From Phycisphaerales bacterium AB-hyl4 (lineage in GTDB: Bacteria > Planctomycetota > Phycisphaerae > Phycisphaerales > Phycisphaeraceae), in the NCBI GenBank assembly GCA_041821185.1, contig JBGUBD010000005.1:124001-188000 (forward strand): 64,000 nt of DNA, written 5' to 3'. Below, piece by piece: positions 8,257-17,628 of the stretch (its first letter is position 1; each line of letters opens with the position of its first letter). A program made the position numbers and the translations under genes. Under the pieces are notes generated by a model. It made no database searches, was not told the DNA's origin, and worked only from the letters and a program-made list of their open reading frames with translations.

Positions 8257-9033
8257 TCAGCGCGGCCCGAGCGTTTCGGGCATCGACCAACTGGCGAACT
8301 CGCTGACGAAGGCAACCACATCCGCGGACACCGCTTCGAGCACCGATGCGCCTTTCGCTTCGCTGGCGGCAGTGGGCTGGCCCAGGCTGCCGGTGGCGGT
8401 CATACGGCTGAAGCGGCGGAAGAGGGTGACGCGCTTCTCACCTTTCAGCCAGGGGCTGTCGAGGATTGTCGGCGCATCGCTGGCCAGGTCCTGCTTCACC
8501 AGGTCCGGTCGCAGATGAAGCATGAGGCTTGTCTCATACTCGCAGGCATGTGTGATGCCGGGTGACTGCATGCCCAGCTTCGTCGCATCGGGCTTGCCGA
8601 CGGACCACCACGACGCGAACGCGAGCAGCGCGTCGGCCGCCATCGGCTGAAGATCGGAGAGTTCGGTCAGGGCCTGCGCCACCGGCGTTTCGTTGCCGCC
8701 GTGGCCGTTGAGAAAGAACAGCCGACGGAAGCCGGCCTGCAGCACCGACGTAGCGAGGTCTTGGATGACCTGCGTGTAAAGCGTGGGCTTCAAGCTCAGC
8801 GTGCCGGCGAAGTCGAGGTGATGATGACTCGACCCCAGCCAGAGCGGCGGCAAAAAGATCGCCCGCTCACCCAGCGCCGCCTCGGCCCGCTCGGCGATGG
8901 CGGTCACCTGCACCGTGTCGGTGCATAGCGGCATGTGGTGGCCGTGCTGTTCGATCGAGCCCAGCGGAATCACCACCGGCGTCGCCTTGTCCATCGCCGC
9001 GATGCTGGGCCAGGTCTGTTCTTGCCATTTCAT
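8257..9033 (-). CDS. creatininase/creatinine amidohydrolase-like protein
   Basis: 258 aa from MKWQEQTWPS; the frame is open further upstream but the added N-terminus is unlike the family. The creatininase fold signatures are IPLGSIEQHGHHMPLCTD (metal-binding Glu and His) near residue 22, the LGSSHHHLDFAGTLS segment, and FFLNGHGGNE (the NGHGGN box). Family members are two-metal amidohydrolases acting on cyclic or formyl amides (creatininase, mycofactocin maturase MftE, FAPy deformylases). It is convergent with the dehydratase locus. Its substrate is not deducible, but sugar loci of this phylum often carry one. Confidence 0.85.
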   Translation of the reverse strand: MKWQEQTWPSIAAMDKATPVVIPLGSIEQHGHHMPLCTDTVQVTAIAERAEAALGERAIFLPPLWLGSSHHHLDFAGTLSLKPTLYTQVIQDLATSVLQAGFRRLFFLNGHGGNETPVAQALTELSDLQPMAADALLAFASWWSVGKPDATKLGMQSPGITHACEYETSLMLHLRPDLVKQDLASDAPTILDSPWLKGEKRVTLFRRFSRMTATGSLGQPTAASEAKGASVLEAVSADVVAFVSEFASWSMPETLGPR

Positions 9034-9207
9034 GGGTTCATCTCGCTTCGGTTGACTGCCCGCTTCGACCAATGGCAGCGTCTCTTGGGTATGGTGCAAC
9101 TGCGGCATATCAATGCGAACCGAGTATTGCACGTCTGTGATGAACGCCCGCCGGACCGGCATCTTTCATCGGATTTCGTACTGTTGATTCTGTGTCGAAC
9201 TTCCGAT

Positions 9208-12200
9208 TCACGACAATAGCGTTAGTCGCAGGATCGTGTCGATCATCCGCTCCGCGTCATCCGACTTGGACAGGCAGGTTGCGGCACCGGCGTCGGCCAT
9301 GGCGCGGGCAGCTTCTCCGCCCTCGCTCTGCATGGAAAGACCAATCACGAGGATATTCGGCCAACGGCGGTGTATTTCACGCGTGGCCTCGAACCCGTTC
9401 ATGTGGGGCATGTTCACATCCATGAGCACAACGTCGGGCTGGAGTTGCTCCACCGCGGCGATCGCTTCAACGCCATCGTTGGCCTCCCCGACCACCGTGA
9501 CGCGGGATGTCTGGTGAAGGATCGTGACGATGCCGTTGCGGACGAGCACGTGGTCGTCCACGACCAGCACGCGGATCACGCCCTCCGCCGGCTCCGCGCC
9601 GTCGGTGGGGGGCCGGCCTGGAGACTGCACCGCCTGAGCCGCCGGATCCTCCGTGGTCGCGGCGACGGGGACTTCGACATGAACCCGCGTCCCCTCGCCA
9701 GGCGCGGAATCAACCGACCAGTCCCCGCCCAGTGCTTCGATGCGGTCGCCTAACGCGAACACGCCGAAGTCGCTCCTGCCGGCCTGCAACGTCTTGGCAT
9801 TGACGTCGAAGCCGACACCTTCGTCGCTCACTGTGACGTGCAGCCGGTCGTGATCGGGCCGAACCGTCACGGCCGCCTCATCGACCCCGGCGTGCTTGAC
9901 GACGTTGAATAACATCTCGCGGATGCTTTCGAACAGCAGCGTCCTGGTTTCATTGGACAGCGCGGGCTCGGCATCGTCGGCGCTGATTTGCACCTTCAGG
10001 CTGTGTCGGTGTGACATTTGCTCGCTTAACCATTGCAGGGCCGGGGTCAGGCCCTTTTCGTACAACGCCTGCGGGACCACCTGCCGCACGAGGCTGCGCG
10101 TCGTCTCGATGGCTTCGTCAAGATGATGAAGTACCTGCTCCAGGGTCTGGGCGACCGCCTCATCCTGATTCTGACTGCGGGTCAGGCCGAGCTGCATCTT
10201 CATCCCCACGAGCAACTGCTGAAGATCGTCGTGCAGGATGGATGCCATCCGCTTGCGCTCCCGCTGCTCGGCTGTGGCCAACTCGCGAACCAGGTGCTGT
10301 AGTCGCGTGGTTTGCAGGCGGAGTTGGACCGTCCGCTCGTTTACCAGTCGCTCCAGCTCATCGCGGGAGCGCTCAAGGGCCTGCAGTTCCTGCTTGCGCT
10401 CGGTCACGTCCTCGATAGCGAGCAGAATGAGCTGAAGGTGGTCGATACGCCGTGCGTTCAGGAGCAGGGTTCGCGGGCCGAGTCCGGGGAAGTCGTGCTC
10501 CAGCTCGTAATCGTCCATCACTTCGTTCTTGGGCAGGATGTTCTCCAGCAGTTGGCGCAGCTCGGGGATGTCCCAGTGCCCCTCGTTGATCTCGTAGACC
10601 AACTGCCCTTGGAGCTCGTCCGATTCGACGGCGAACATCTGATCAAATGCGGCGTTGGTGTCCTTGACGCGCAGGTTCTTCCCGAGCACGAGCATCGGGT
10701 TGCGGACGGTGTTGATCACTTCTTCCGCCACATGCTTCGCTTTGTCGATCGCCTCCTCAATCTGTTTGCGCTCGGTGATGTCGATGAACGTGATCACCAC
10801 ACCCTCGATGCGATCATCGCTGGTGCGGTAGCATTGAAGCCGAGTCAGGTACCACCGGCCCTGCTCGGTAGCGAGCTCGCGCTCCACCGGCGTAAGCTGG
10901 TCGAGCACACTTTGAAAGTCCTCTTGAAGCTGATCGTAGCTCAGGTGGTGTGTCAGGTCGGTCAGCGAGCGCCCGCGATCGCTGTTGCGCATGCTGAACA
11001 GTTCGGCCATGCTGGGTGTAAATCGCCGGATGCGCATCTCCCGATCCAGGAAGACCGTGGCGATGTTCGTCGCGGTGAGCAGGTTGTGCAGGTCGCTGGT
11101 GAGGTGGTCGAGCTCTTCAACTTTCTGCCGGTTCTCCTCATTGAGTGTCGTGAGTTCCTCGTTCATGCTCTGCATCTCTTCCTTGGAGGTTTCCAGTTCC
11201 TCCATGGTCGAGCGCAGCTCTTCGTTCGTGCTCACCAGCTCCTCGTTGTAGGCCTGTAAACGCTCCTGGCTGGCGTCGTGCTCCTCGACCAGCGCCTGCA
11301 TGCGTTGCTTGGTCTGGTCCAGTTCAGAGGCCAACTCCCGAGCGTTCGCGTCGGCCGGGGTGTTTGAGGCCTCGGCGGCCAGTGCGCCAGCGTTTTCCAG
11401 TTCATCAAAAATCACCAGAAAGAAGCCTGCCATCTGGGACTGATCGATTGGCTGAACACGCAGGACCACCTCACGTAATTCCGACGCGATCGACAACGTG
11501 ACAGGCCGTGAACGATGACCGGCCTCCAGATCGCGCGCGGCATGCACAGCAGCGCGCAGTTCCAGCCGCAATGGTTCCGGCACGAGCCGATAGACGTTGT
11601 TGGTCGGCGGGCCGCCGGGCATCTGCATGTATCGCCCGGCCCGGGCGGAGTAGTGCACCACCTCGCCATCGGGGTTGATCAGAATGCTGGGCGGGGCGTA
11701 TTGTTCGACGACCCTTTCGTGCATGGCCCCGTAGCTGGTGGCTGGCTTGGCTTGCGGTGGGGGCGCCTGCCCCGAGAGCGTGTGGCTCTGGGACGGCTGG
11801 AAGATGGACGGCGACGGTTTGTGGGCGGGGACGCTACGTCGGCGGTACAGACCGAACTTCTTGTTCTCGCAGATGAACAGATCGGTATCGATCGCCTCGG
11901 CCGTGCCCAGCAGCAGGTAGCCGTCTTCGTCCAGGGCATAGTGAAACAACGACGTCAGGTGTTTTTGAGCATCGCGTTGCAGATAGATGAGCACATTGCG
12001 GCAGCAGATAAGCTGGAGGTGGGAGAATGGCGGATCCTGCAGAATGTTGTGTGTGGCGAAAACGAGGCGCTCACGAACGTTCTTGTGGATTCGGTAGCTG
12101 CTGTTTTCCTTGTCGAAAAATCGGCTCAACCGCTCTGAGGAGACGTCGCCTTCGATCGAGTCGGGGTAGATGCCTTCCCTTGCCTTGCGCAGCGCCGGCT

Positions 12201-13359
12201 CGCACAGGTCGCTGGCGAACACCTGCAACTGCCTGGGCTTGACCTCTCGGCGAGCTTCTTCTTCCATCAAAAGCATCGCCAGCGAATAGGCTTCCTCGCC
12301 GGTGGCGCAGCCGACGGACCACGCCCGCACGCGGTCGGCCGGGCCCTTGTCCTTAAACAACTGGGGGATGACCTCAGCTTCCAGGCGTGCGAAGACTTCC
12401 GGATCACGGAAGAACTCGGTGACGGTGATCAGCAAATCCTCGAACAGCAGCCCCATTTCCTGTTCCTGCTCCTGCAGCAGGCGCAGGTAGTCGTCCAGGT
12501 GCTGCACGCGATGCAACTGCATGCGTCGGCGGATACGGCGGAGGATGGTCGACCGCTTGTAGTGCGCAAAGTCGTGCCCGGTGTGGGTACGAACATGGGC
12601 GAGGACATTTTGAAGCATCCTCTCGGCCTGCTCGGCGAGCAACGGATCATCGTCGGACATGGGGACCTGCGGCGACGCCTGCCCGATGTGGAGGATGTGG
12701 GCGAGAATCTCTTCGAGCGGGAGGATCAGGTCCGCCACGCCGGCGGCGATGGCGCTGCGGGGCATGGCGTCGTGTTCCGCTTCGTCAGGCGACTGGACGA
12801 TGGTCAGCCCGCCGCGCTCGCGGATTCGCCGGAGCCCGGCCGTGCCGTCGGACCCCGTGCCGGTGAGCACCACGCCGACGGCCTGCTCCTGGTGCGCCTC
12901 GGCGAGCGAGCGGAAGAAGTGGTCGATGGGGGCGCGCTCCAGCCGCTTCGGTTCGAGATCGGACAGCCGCAGGTGCGTGTCGATCACGTCAATGTTGGCT
13001 CCGGGCGGAATGACGTAGACGTGGTTGGCTTCCAGCGACGTGTCGCCCGTGATCTGTTGGACGGGGATACGGCTATTGGCCTGAAGCAGCGGCGCGAGAT
13101 GGCTTTCGTGATCCGCGGCGAGGTGAACCACCACCACGAAACAGGCGCCCGGCTGCTCGGGCATGGTGGCAAACAGTTGCTTAAGCGCCGTCAAGCCCCC
13201 GGCCGAGGCGCCAATACCCACCACCCGCATCGCTGGCGAAGGCTGGCTGGGGTCGACGGCCCCTTCGTCGGGCCGCCTCGAAGGCTCAGGCTCGGTACGC
13301 CGGGGACGTTCTTCCGCTGCGCTCATGCTCATAGGAACCATTCTATGAGCCAAACACAT
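9208..13359 (-). CDS. CheB-CheR-PAS-histidine kinase-receiver hybrid protein
   Basis: 1383 aa, apparently soluble. Domains in order: CheB methylesterase (about 45-230; GASAGG nucleophile Ser near 52, GTGSDG); CheR methyltransferase (about 245-500; GCATGEEAYSLAM SAM loop); PAS-like region (about 560-660). A long coiled coil (about 685-760) is rich in EELxSTNEEL repeats and is followed by two PAS domains. A HisKA_3-type kinase carries ASILHDDLQQLL, then an ATPase domain with an N-box (FNVVKHAG). The C-terminal receiver (about 1260-1383) has VLVVDDH, the phosphoacceptor Asp in LMDVNMP, and LSKS. No DNA-binding output is fused. It would couple chemoreceptor-type adaptation chemistry to phosphorelay. 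Nearby in-frame ATGs at 13341, 13332 and 13326 leave the start uncertain. Confidence 0.9.
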   Translation of the reverse strand: MCLAHRMVPMSMSAAEERPRRTEPEPSRRPDEGAVDPSQPSPAMRVVGIGASAGGLTALKQLFATMPEQPGACFVVVVHLAADHESHLAPLLQANSRIPVQQITGDTSLEANHVYVIPPGANIDVIDTHLRLSDLEPKRLERAPIDHFFRSLAEAHQEQAVGVVLTGTGSDGTAGLRRIRERGGLTIVQSPDEAEHDAMPRSAIAAGVADLILPLEEILAHILHIGQASPQVPMSDDDPLLAEQAERMLQNVLAHVRTHTGHDFAHYKRSTILRRIRRRMQLHRVQHLDDYLRLLQEQEQEMGLLFEDLLITVTEFFRDPEVFARLEAEVIPQLFKDKGPADRVRAWSVGCATGEEAYSLAMLLMEEEARREVKPRQLQVFASDLCEPALRKAREGIYPDSIEGDVSSERLSRFFDKENSSYRIHKNVRERLVFATHNILQDPPFSHLQLICCRNVLIYLQRDAQKHLTSLFHYALDEDGYLLLGTAEAIDTDLFICENKKFGLYRRRSVPAHKPSPSIFQPSQSHTLSGQAPPPQAKPATSYGAMHERVVEQYAPPSILINPDGEVVHYSARAGRYMQMPGGPPTNNVYRLVPEPLRLELRAAVHAARDLEAGHRSRPVTLSIASELREVVLRVQPIDQSQMAGFFLVIFDELENAGALAAEASNTPADANARELASELDQTKQRMQALVEEHDASQERLQAYNEELVSTNEELRSTMEELETSKEEMQSMNEELTTLNEENRQKVEELDHLTSDLHNLLTATNIATVFLDREMRIRRFTPSMAELFSMRNSDRGRSLTDLTHHLSYDQLQEDFQSVLDQLTPVERELATEQGRWYLTRLQCYRTSDDRIEGVVITFIDITERKQIEEAIDKAKHVAEEVINTVRNPMLVLGKNLRVKDTNAAFDQMFAVESDELQGQLVYEINEGHWDIPELRQLLENILPKNEVMDDYELEHDFPGLGPRTLLLNARRIDHLQLILLAIEDVTERKQELQALERSRDELERLVNERTVQLRLQTTRLQHLVRELATAEQRERKRMASILHDDLQQLLVGMKMQLGLTRSQNQDEAVAQTLEQVLHHLDEAIETTRSLVRQVVPQALYEKGLTPALQWLSEQMSHRHSLKVQISADDAEPALSNETRTLLFESIREMLFNVVKHAGVDEAAVTVRPDHDRLHVTVSDEGVGFDVNAKTLQAGRSDFGVFALGDRIEALGGDWSVDSAPGEGTRVHVEVPVAATTEDPAAQAVQSPGRPPTDGAEPAEGVIRVLVVDDHVLVRNGIVTILHQTSRVTVVGEANDGVEAIAAVEQLQPDVVLMDVNMPHMNGFEATREIHRRWPNILVIGLSMQSEGGEAARAMADAGAATCLSKSDDAERMIDTILRLTLLS

Positions 13360-13392
13360 CGAACGCGTCGGGCATCTCTAAGATCACGTTCA

Positions 13393-13830
13393 TCAGCCTG
13401 GTTGGCCCGGCTTCCTGAAACCCGCCGGAGGCAGCTCCAGCGGCGGCTGGTGACGCTTGGCGCGAATCCAGTTAGCGGCACGGAAGATCGGCCGACGACG
13501 GATCAACCAGCGCTCCAGATCGCGTTTGCGCGGAAAATCCAGCAGCATGATCGCCACAAAGATCGTCAACACCCCCTGGCCGGGCAACACCAGCATCGCC
13601 AGCCCCGCCAGCAGCAGCACCACACCCAGGCCGTTCTTGGCGACCACCAGCAGCAGGTGCAGCGCTGGCCGACGCGCCGGCCAGTCCCGCACCGGTCGGC
13701 GAGTGAAGTAGTCGGCGGGCAGGCGTGCAATCAGCAGCGGCATCGCGATCAACGTGGCGAAGAACATCGCTACGCTCACGGCGGTCAGCGACCAGAGCAG
13801 GGCCTCGTTCTCTTGCAGCCAGTTGAGCAG
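13393..13830 (-). CDS. PGPGW-family small membrane protein, probable CTG start
   Basis: 145 aa if started at CTG 13830, which has AAGGA 8 nt upstream and is the first sense codon region after an in-frame TGA. A GTG at 13779 would remove most of the first transmembrane helix. Two hydrophobic stretches are visible (LLWSLTAVSVAMFFATL and VVLLLAGLAMLVLP), with the PGPGW-like turn LPGQGVLTIFVAIMLLDFP and a basic C-terminal tail. Function of the family is unknown. It is downstream of nothing obvious and lies 33 bp before the start of the sensor protein's gene on the same strand. Confidence 0.7.
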   Translation of the reverse strand: MLNWLQENEALLWSLTAVSVAMFFATLIAMPLLIARLPADYFTRRPVRDWPARRPALHLLLVVAKNGLGVVLLLAGLAMLVLPGQGVLTIFVAIMLLDFPRKRDLERWLIRRRPIFRAANWIRAKRHQPPLELPPAGFRKPGQPG

Positions 13831-14053
13831 GGTGTGGTTCCTTCATTACCGGAGGTTGCCGCAGTGAGCCAAGACACCTGGCTCACCACACGAGCCGAAG
13901 CGTGCGTTCAGCAGAGCCGCATCCAGCGTACTGACATCGACGGCCTTCGCGCAGCGGCAAGTCACATCGAGCAAAAAAAATCTCGACGTTGAGCAGCACG
14001 ACCACCGCACTTCTCGCCGGCCTGGCAGTCTTGGCGAGTATGCTGGGTCAAAA

Positions 14054-14374
14054 ATGACGTGGCAAAAGTGCAAAACCCTCACCGACGGCTTCCACCTGAA
14101 AGACCAGCGCAGGACCGGCGAGCACATGCCCTTGGGCCAAGGCGACACCGACGTCCGCGCCATTCTTGAAGATGCTGCCACGGCTGGCTGGTCAGGTCCC
14201 TGCACACTCGAACCGCACCTCGCATACTCCAAAATGATGCTCGCCAACTATGCGGCCGGCACAATGGAGCGAACGCTGGCTGACATGTCCAAGGCGGACG
14301 CACTCCATGTTGCTGCGACCGAAGCACAGAAACTGCTCGACGAAATCGGGGTTGCAGTTCCGCAGCATTGCTGA
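14054..14374 (+). pseudogene. sugar phosphate isomerase/epimerase, C-terminal remnant
   Basis: From about 14090 the frame reads FHLKDQRRTGEHMPLGQGD, then WSGPCTLEPHLAYS and LHVAATEAQKLLDEIG. This is the last third of a xylose-isomerase-like TIM-barrel protein, including the H-x-KD metal/substrate motif. The first two thirds are missing. The preceding 60 bp encode a short hydrophobic frame unrelated to it. It is therefore a truncated remnant lying between the membrane-protein gene and the rhamnosidase gene. Confidence 0.65.
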
Positions 14375-14552
14375 CAGGAGATCAAAGGTCAAACTCCGCT
14401 TCAAATGCTGTGCGGCTACGCGTTTCGTTGTTCGGCACGGGTGTTTGTCGCTGGGGATGGCTGCTGAACGATCCCGCTGCTACGATGGCGTTGCCGTACG
14501 CACAGCAACGGCTGGGCGCGTTCCTGTGGTCGAGTGATAGACGAGGTGATGA

Positions 14553-16958
14553 ATGACGTGTGGGCTATCGTCGGCCGATCCGCTTCGCTCCGCGAGCTGG
14601 CTGTGGGCGGGTGGGGTAACTGAGCTGCGGAACAGTTATGCGCAGTTTCGTCGGGATTTTATACTGGACACTGTGCCGAGGCGAGCGCCTCTTCATATCA
14701 CGGCGGACCAGCAGTACCGACTGTTTGTGAACGGCAAGTATGCGGGGCGCGGCCCGGCGCGAGGCTATCAGCGCTGTTGGCCTTACGATGTAATCGATAT
14801 CGCGTCGCTGTTACGGATCGGTCACAACTGGCTGGCTGTTGAAGCCTACAACCCCGGGATCAGCACTTTCCAGTACCTGCATCAGGGCGTGGCGGGTTTT
14901 ATCTGCGCGGCTCGTTGGGATGATCTGACGTTGGTCAGCGACGGCCAGTGGATTGGGCGCGTCGATCCGGCCCGGCGGTGGGACACGGTTCGTCTCAGCC
15001 AGCAACTGAATTACCAGGAGCACGTTGACCTGCACCGCGATGATCGACGGTGGATTACAGCGCGTTCGGCGCCGACGGATTGGACGCGGCCTGTCTCGGT
15101 GCGCCCGTTCGGTGCAATGCCATGGCACGACCTGGAGCCTCGCCGCATCCCGAATCTCGGCCACGAGCAGTTGCTCTACAACGCGGCGGTGGCAGAGAGT
15201 TGCGGCGTTTCGGGCGAAGCTTGGTCTGATTGGCGTGACATTCAAGCGGGCTGGCGTCTGGAACGACAAACAGCAAAGTGGGGCAAGGTCGCAAGCGCAC
15301 GCTACGACCCACAAGATGGGGTGTTGCGCTTGCCGGGGAGCGGCGCGGGGAATTGGCATGCGGTGGTGCTCGATATGGGCCGGCCTGGGGTGGGAACGTT
15401 TGAGTTAGCCGTGGAAGCCGCTGCGGGAAGCGAGGTCGTTGATCTCTATGCGTGTGAATGGCTGGATGCTGATGGCGGGCCACATGTGCCGGGGCCAGGG
15501 ACATGCTGCGAGGCAGCGATGGCTGGGCGCGTCAGGCTGAGGCGCGGAGCGAACGCGTTTGAAACATTTCAGTTGATCGGTCATCGCTTCCTGACCATGA
15601 TCGTGCGCAATAGTGATAACGAACTGACATTGAGGATTCGGCTGCGTCACAGCGTGTACCCACTGCAGGAAGCCGGTGCGTTTGAAAGCAGCGATGCTGT
15701 CGTGAACGACATTTTTCGCATCTGCAAGGACACGCAGCGTGCGTGCATGCTGGATGCTTACGTCGATACGCCGTGGCGGGAACAAGCACAGTGGTGGGGG
15801 GATGCGCGAGTGCAAGCCTGGAATACGTTTCATCTCAGCGACGACGCGCGGCTTCTGGAACGGGGCATTCGGCAGATTGCCACGCAGCGTGTGCCGAACG
15901 GCCTGACGTACGGGCATGCGCCGACCATGGCGCACGGCTGTATCTTGCCGGACTTTTCGCTGATCTGGTGTCTGACGCTGTATGACCATTACTGGCAGAC
16001 AGGACAGCCGAATTTATTTGCGGAACTTTGGCCGGAGGTGGAACGGGTACTGGCGTATTTCGACGATCCCGCTCACCAGGCGAATGGGTTGCTGAAGCAC
16101 GACCCGCGCTACTGGTTGTTCTTGGACTGGTCGAACCTTCAAAAAGAGGGCGTGCCGACGCTGCTGAACCTGTGGTACATTTATACGTTGGCCCGGTTGG
16201 CGGAACTGGCGGAAGCCGTGGGAATGGGCGACGCACGGCAGGAACTGGACAATCGTCGTGAAGCCGTCACCGCGCTTGCCATGCATCACCTGTTCGACGA
16301 GCGAAGCGGGCTGTTCCGCGACGGTATTCTCCCGAACGGCGAACCGAGCGAGACCCATTCGATTCACAACCAGACGCTGGCGATCATGTCGGGGCTTGCA
16401 GCTGAATCGCATGCGACCATGTGGTCGCAGAGCCTGCTTCCCTATCTGCGAGGCGACGCGATCGAGGGAGCGTTGCCATCGAGTTATTGGGTGACATACA
16501 TTTACCAGACAGCGAGGCAGGCGGGGGAGGACGCGGTGGTGCTGGATCATTTGATTCGTCACTGGCGGCCGATGATCCGGTTCGGTGGCTGCAGTGAATG
16601 GTTTGTGGTGGATGATACGACGCCGCAGCCGCCGACGACATACGACGGCACGTTCAGTCACGCGTGGGCGGCCCACCCGATCTATCACCTGATGGGTAGC
16701 TTGGGCGGGTTGGTGCAGACGCAGCCCGGCTGGCGTGCGGTGCGTTTTTCGCCCGCCTTCGTACAGGTCGATTGGTGTGCGATTCAGGTGCCGACGCCTC
16801 ACGGGCTTATCCGCAGCGCTTGGCAATGCAACGATGACAGAATCACGGTTGAGTTAACGCTGCCGGACGGCGTTCGAGCTGACGTGGCGCTGCCGACGGT
16901 GGCCGAGGCGGGAGTGACAGGTACATGTCGCTGGAACGTGCCGGTGGGCGAACGGTGA
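14553..16958 (+). CDS. alpha-L-rhamnosidase (GH78-type)
   Basis: 801 aa with no signal peptide, so probably cytoplasmic. The N-terminal part (about 20-190) has beta-sandwich domains with the carbohydrate-binding-like RLFVNGKYAGRGPARGY. An (alpha/alpha)6 barrel spans about 380-700, with DTPWREQAQWWGDARV at 405-420, the counterpart of the GH78 box containing the catalytic Glu (E410 here). A short C-terminal beta domain follows with HAWAAHPIYHLM and GWRAVRFSP. It would release L-rhamnose from oligosaccharides or glycosides. GAGGTGATGA upstream supplies a ribosome site. A strong terminator follows at 17051-17090. The neighbouring isomerase and fucosidase remnants suggest a former deoxysugar locus. 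Confidence 0.85.
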   Translation: MTCGLSSADPLRSASWLWAGGVTELRNSYAQFRRDFILDTVPRRAPLHITADQQYRLFVNGKYAGRGPARGYQRCWPYDVIDIASLLRIGHNWLAVEAYNPGISTFQYLHQGVAGFICAARWDDLTLVSDGQWIGRVDPARRWDTVRLSQQLNYQEHVDLHRDDRRWITARSAPTDWTRPVSVRPFGAMPWHDLEPRRIPNLGHEQLLYNAAVAESCGVSGEAWSDWRDIQAGWRLERQTAKWGKVASARYDPQDGVLRLPGSGAGNWHAVVLDMGRPGVGTFELAVEAAAGSEVVDLYACEWLDADGGPHVPGPGTCCEAAMAGRVRLRRGANAFETFQLIGHRFLTMIVRNSDNELTLRIRLRHSVYPLQEAGAFESSDAVVNDIFRICKDTQRACMLDAYVDTPWREQAQWWGDARVQAWNTFHLSDDARLLERGIRQIATQRVPNGLTYGHAPTMAHGCILPDFSLIWCLTLYDHYWQTGQPNLFAELWPEVERVLAYFDDPAHQANGLLKHDPRYWLFLDWSNLQKEGVPTLLNLWYIYTLARLAELAEAVGMGDARQELDNRREAVTALAMHHLFDERSGLFRDGILPNGEPSETHSIHNQTLAIMSGLAAESHATMWSQSLLPYLRGDAIEGALPSSYWVTYIYQTARQAGEDAVVLDHLIRHWRPMIRFGGCSEWFVVDDTTPQPPTTYDGTFSHAWAAHPIYHLMGSLGGLVQTQPGWRAVRFSPAFVQVDWCAIQVPTPHGLIRSAWQCNDDRITVELTLPDGVRADVALPTVAEAGVTGTCRWNVPVGER

Positions 16959-17050
16959 CGTCGCCAGCAGTGTGCTTGTACTTCACCGCGGTCACACAAT
17001 AGACAGGTCCTTCATGGTGCGCAACGATGAACGGGTGGATTGCGAGTAGG

Positions 17051-17090
17051 GGCGCGGCCCCCTTATGCCGAAGGCCGCGCCTTATTTCTT
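17051..17090 (+). terminator. intrinsic terminator after the rhamnosidase
   Basis: A 9-bp perfect stem GGCGCGGCC / GGCCGCGCC with a 13-nt loop is followed by TTATTTCTT on the plus strand, about 90 bp past the rhamnosidase stop. The T-rich tail also encodes the stop of the fucosidase remnant on the other strand. Confidence 0.65.
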
Positions 17091-17366
17091 GAGGAACAAT
17101 TCGATCACGGGAACGCTCACATCGGGCTCGTGCTGGGGGAGGTTGAGCGTCAGGGTAGTTTGGTCGGCAGTGATCTGATTGCCATGCCATGCGTCGAGGC
17201 CGAGTTGAATCTCACTGGCGTCGTGGAGGAACTGAGCGTACTCGACCCGGCCGGCAAGGCCATCGAGGTGCAGGTGCTTGTAGGGCCAGGCGAGCAGGTG
17301 CTCGTACAATCGTTTTGTGCTGGGGTTGTACGTCAGTCGGCAGTCTTGAGCGGTGGGGATGGCCCC
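17082..17366 (-). pseudogene. alpha-L-fucosidase (GH29-type), C-terminal remnant
   Basis: The minus-strand frame reads AIPTAQDCRLTYNPSTKRLY, HLLAWPYKHLHLDGL, AQFLHDASEIQ and ends VPVIELFLKK. This matches the C-terminal beta domain of GH29 alpha-L-fucosidases, including the RLYxHLLxWP strand. Upstream of about 17366 the similarity stops and the remaining frame (to 17474) looks like non-coding sequence. The whole catalytic barrel is therefore missing. It abuts the promoter region of the LacI-type gene. Confidence 0.65.
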
Positions 17367-17555
17367 GCAACCTGCCCGAAGTGTGCCGGCAGCAAAACAT
17401 GACCGAGCATACCGACGATCGGTGGCGCCATAGGGACGGCGGCGTGACCTTGTGTATATAACTCTCCATATCAAATACTTACGCTTAATCTAATCGACGA
17501 TTTTGCGCTGAGTTTCACTGGCTCAACCCCCGCGACACTGGCCGCGAAAAAAAGC

Positions 17556-17610
17556 TTGCATGGCTGTAAGAATCAGGTATACTTCGGTAAACGGTAAACG
17601 GTAAATACCT
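17556..17610 (+). promoter_or_regulatory. promoter with triple CGGTAAA operator
   Basis: TTGCAT (17556-17561) and TATACT (17578-17583), separated by 16 bp, form a good vegetative promoter. Immediately downstream are three perfect tandem copies of CGGTAAA (17585-17605). The block is flanked by the inverted pair AGGTAT (17575-17580) / ATACCT (17605-17610). The array sits where a bound repressor would stop initiation, 19 bp before the LacI-type gene. Operator function is inferred. Confidence 0.6.
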
Positions 17611-17628
17611 CTTCGAGACCGAGCGCTC

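Noticed and set aside
13856..14053. Possible coding fragments on either strand before the sugar isomerase remnant
   Set aside because: Short frames (for example a hydrophobic one starting at TTG 13990) look partly protein-like but have neither ribosome sites nor recognisable motifs.
17040..17402. 120-codon plus-strand frame in the region after the rhamnosidase
   Set aside because: It lies opposite the fucosidase remnant, whose conserved C-terminal motifs identify the true coding strand.
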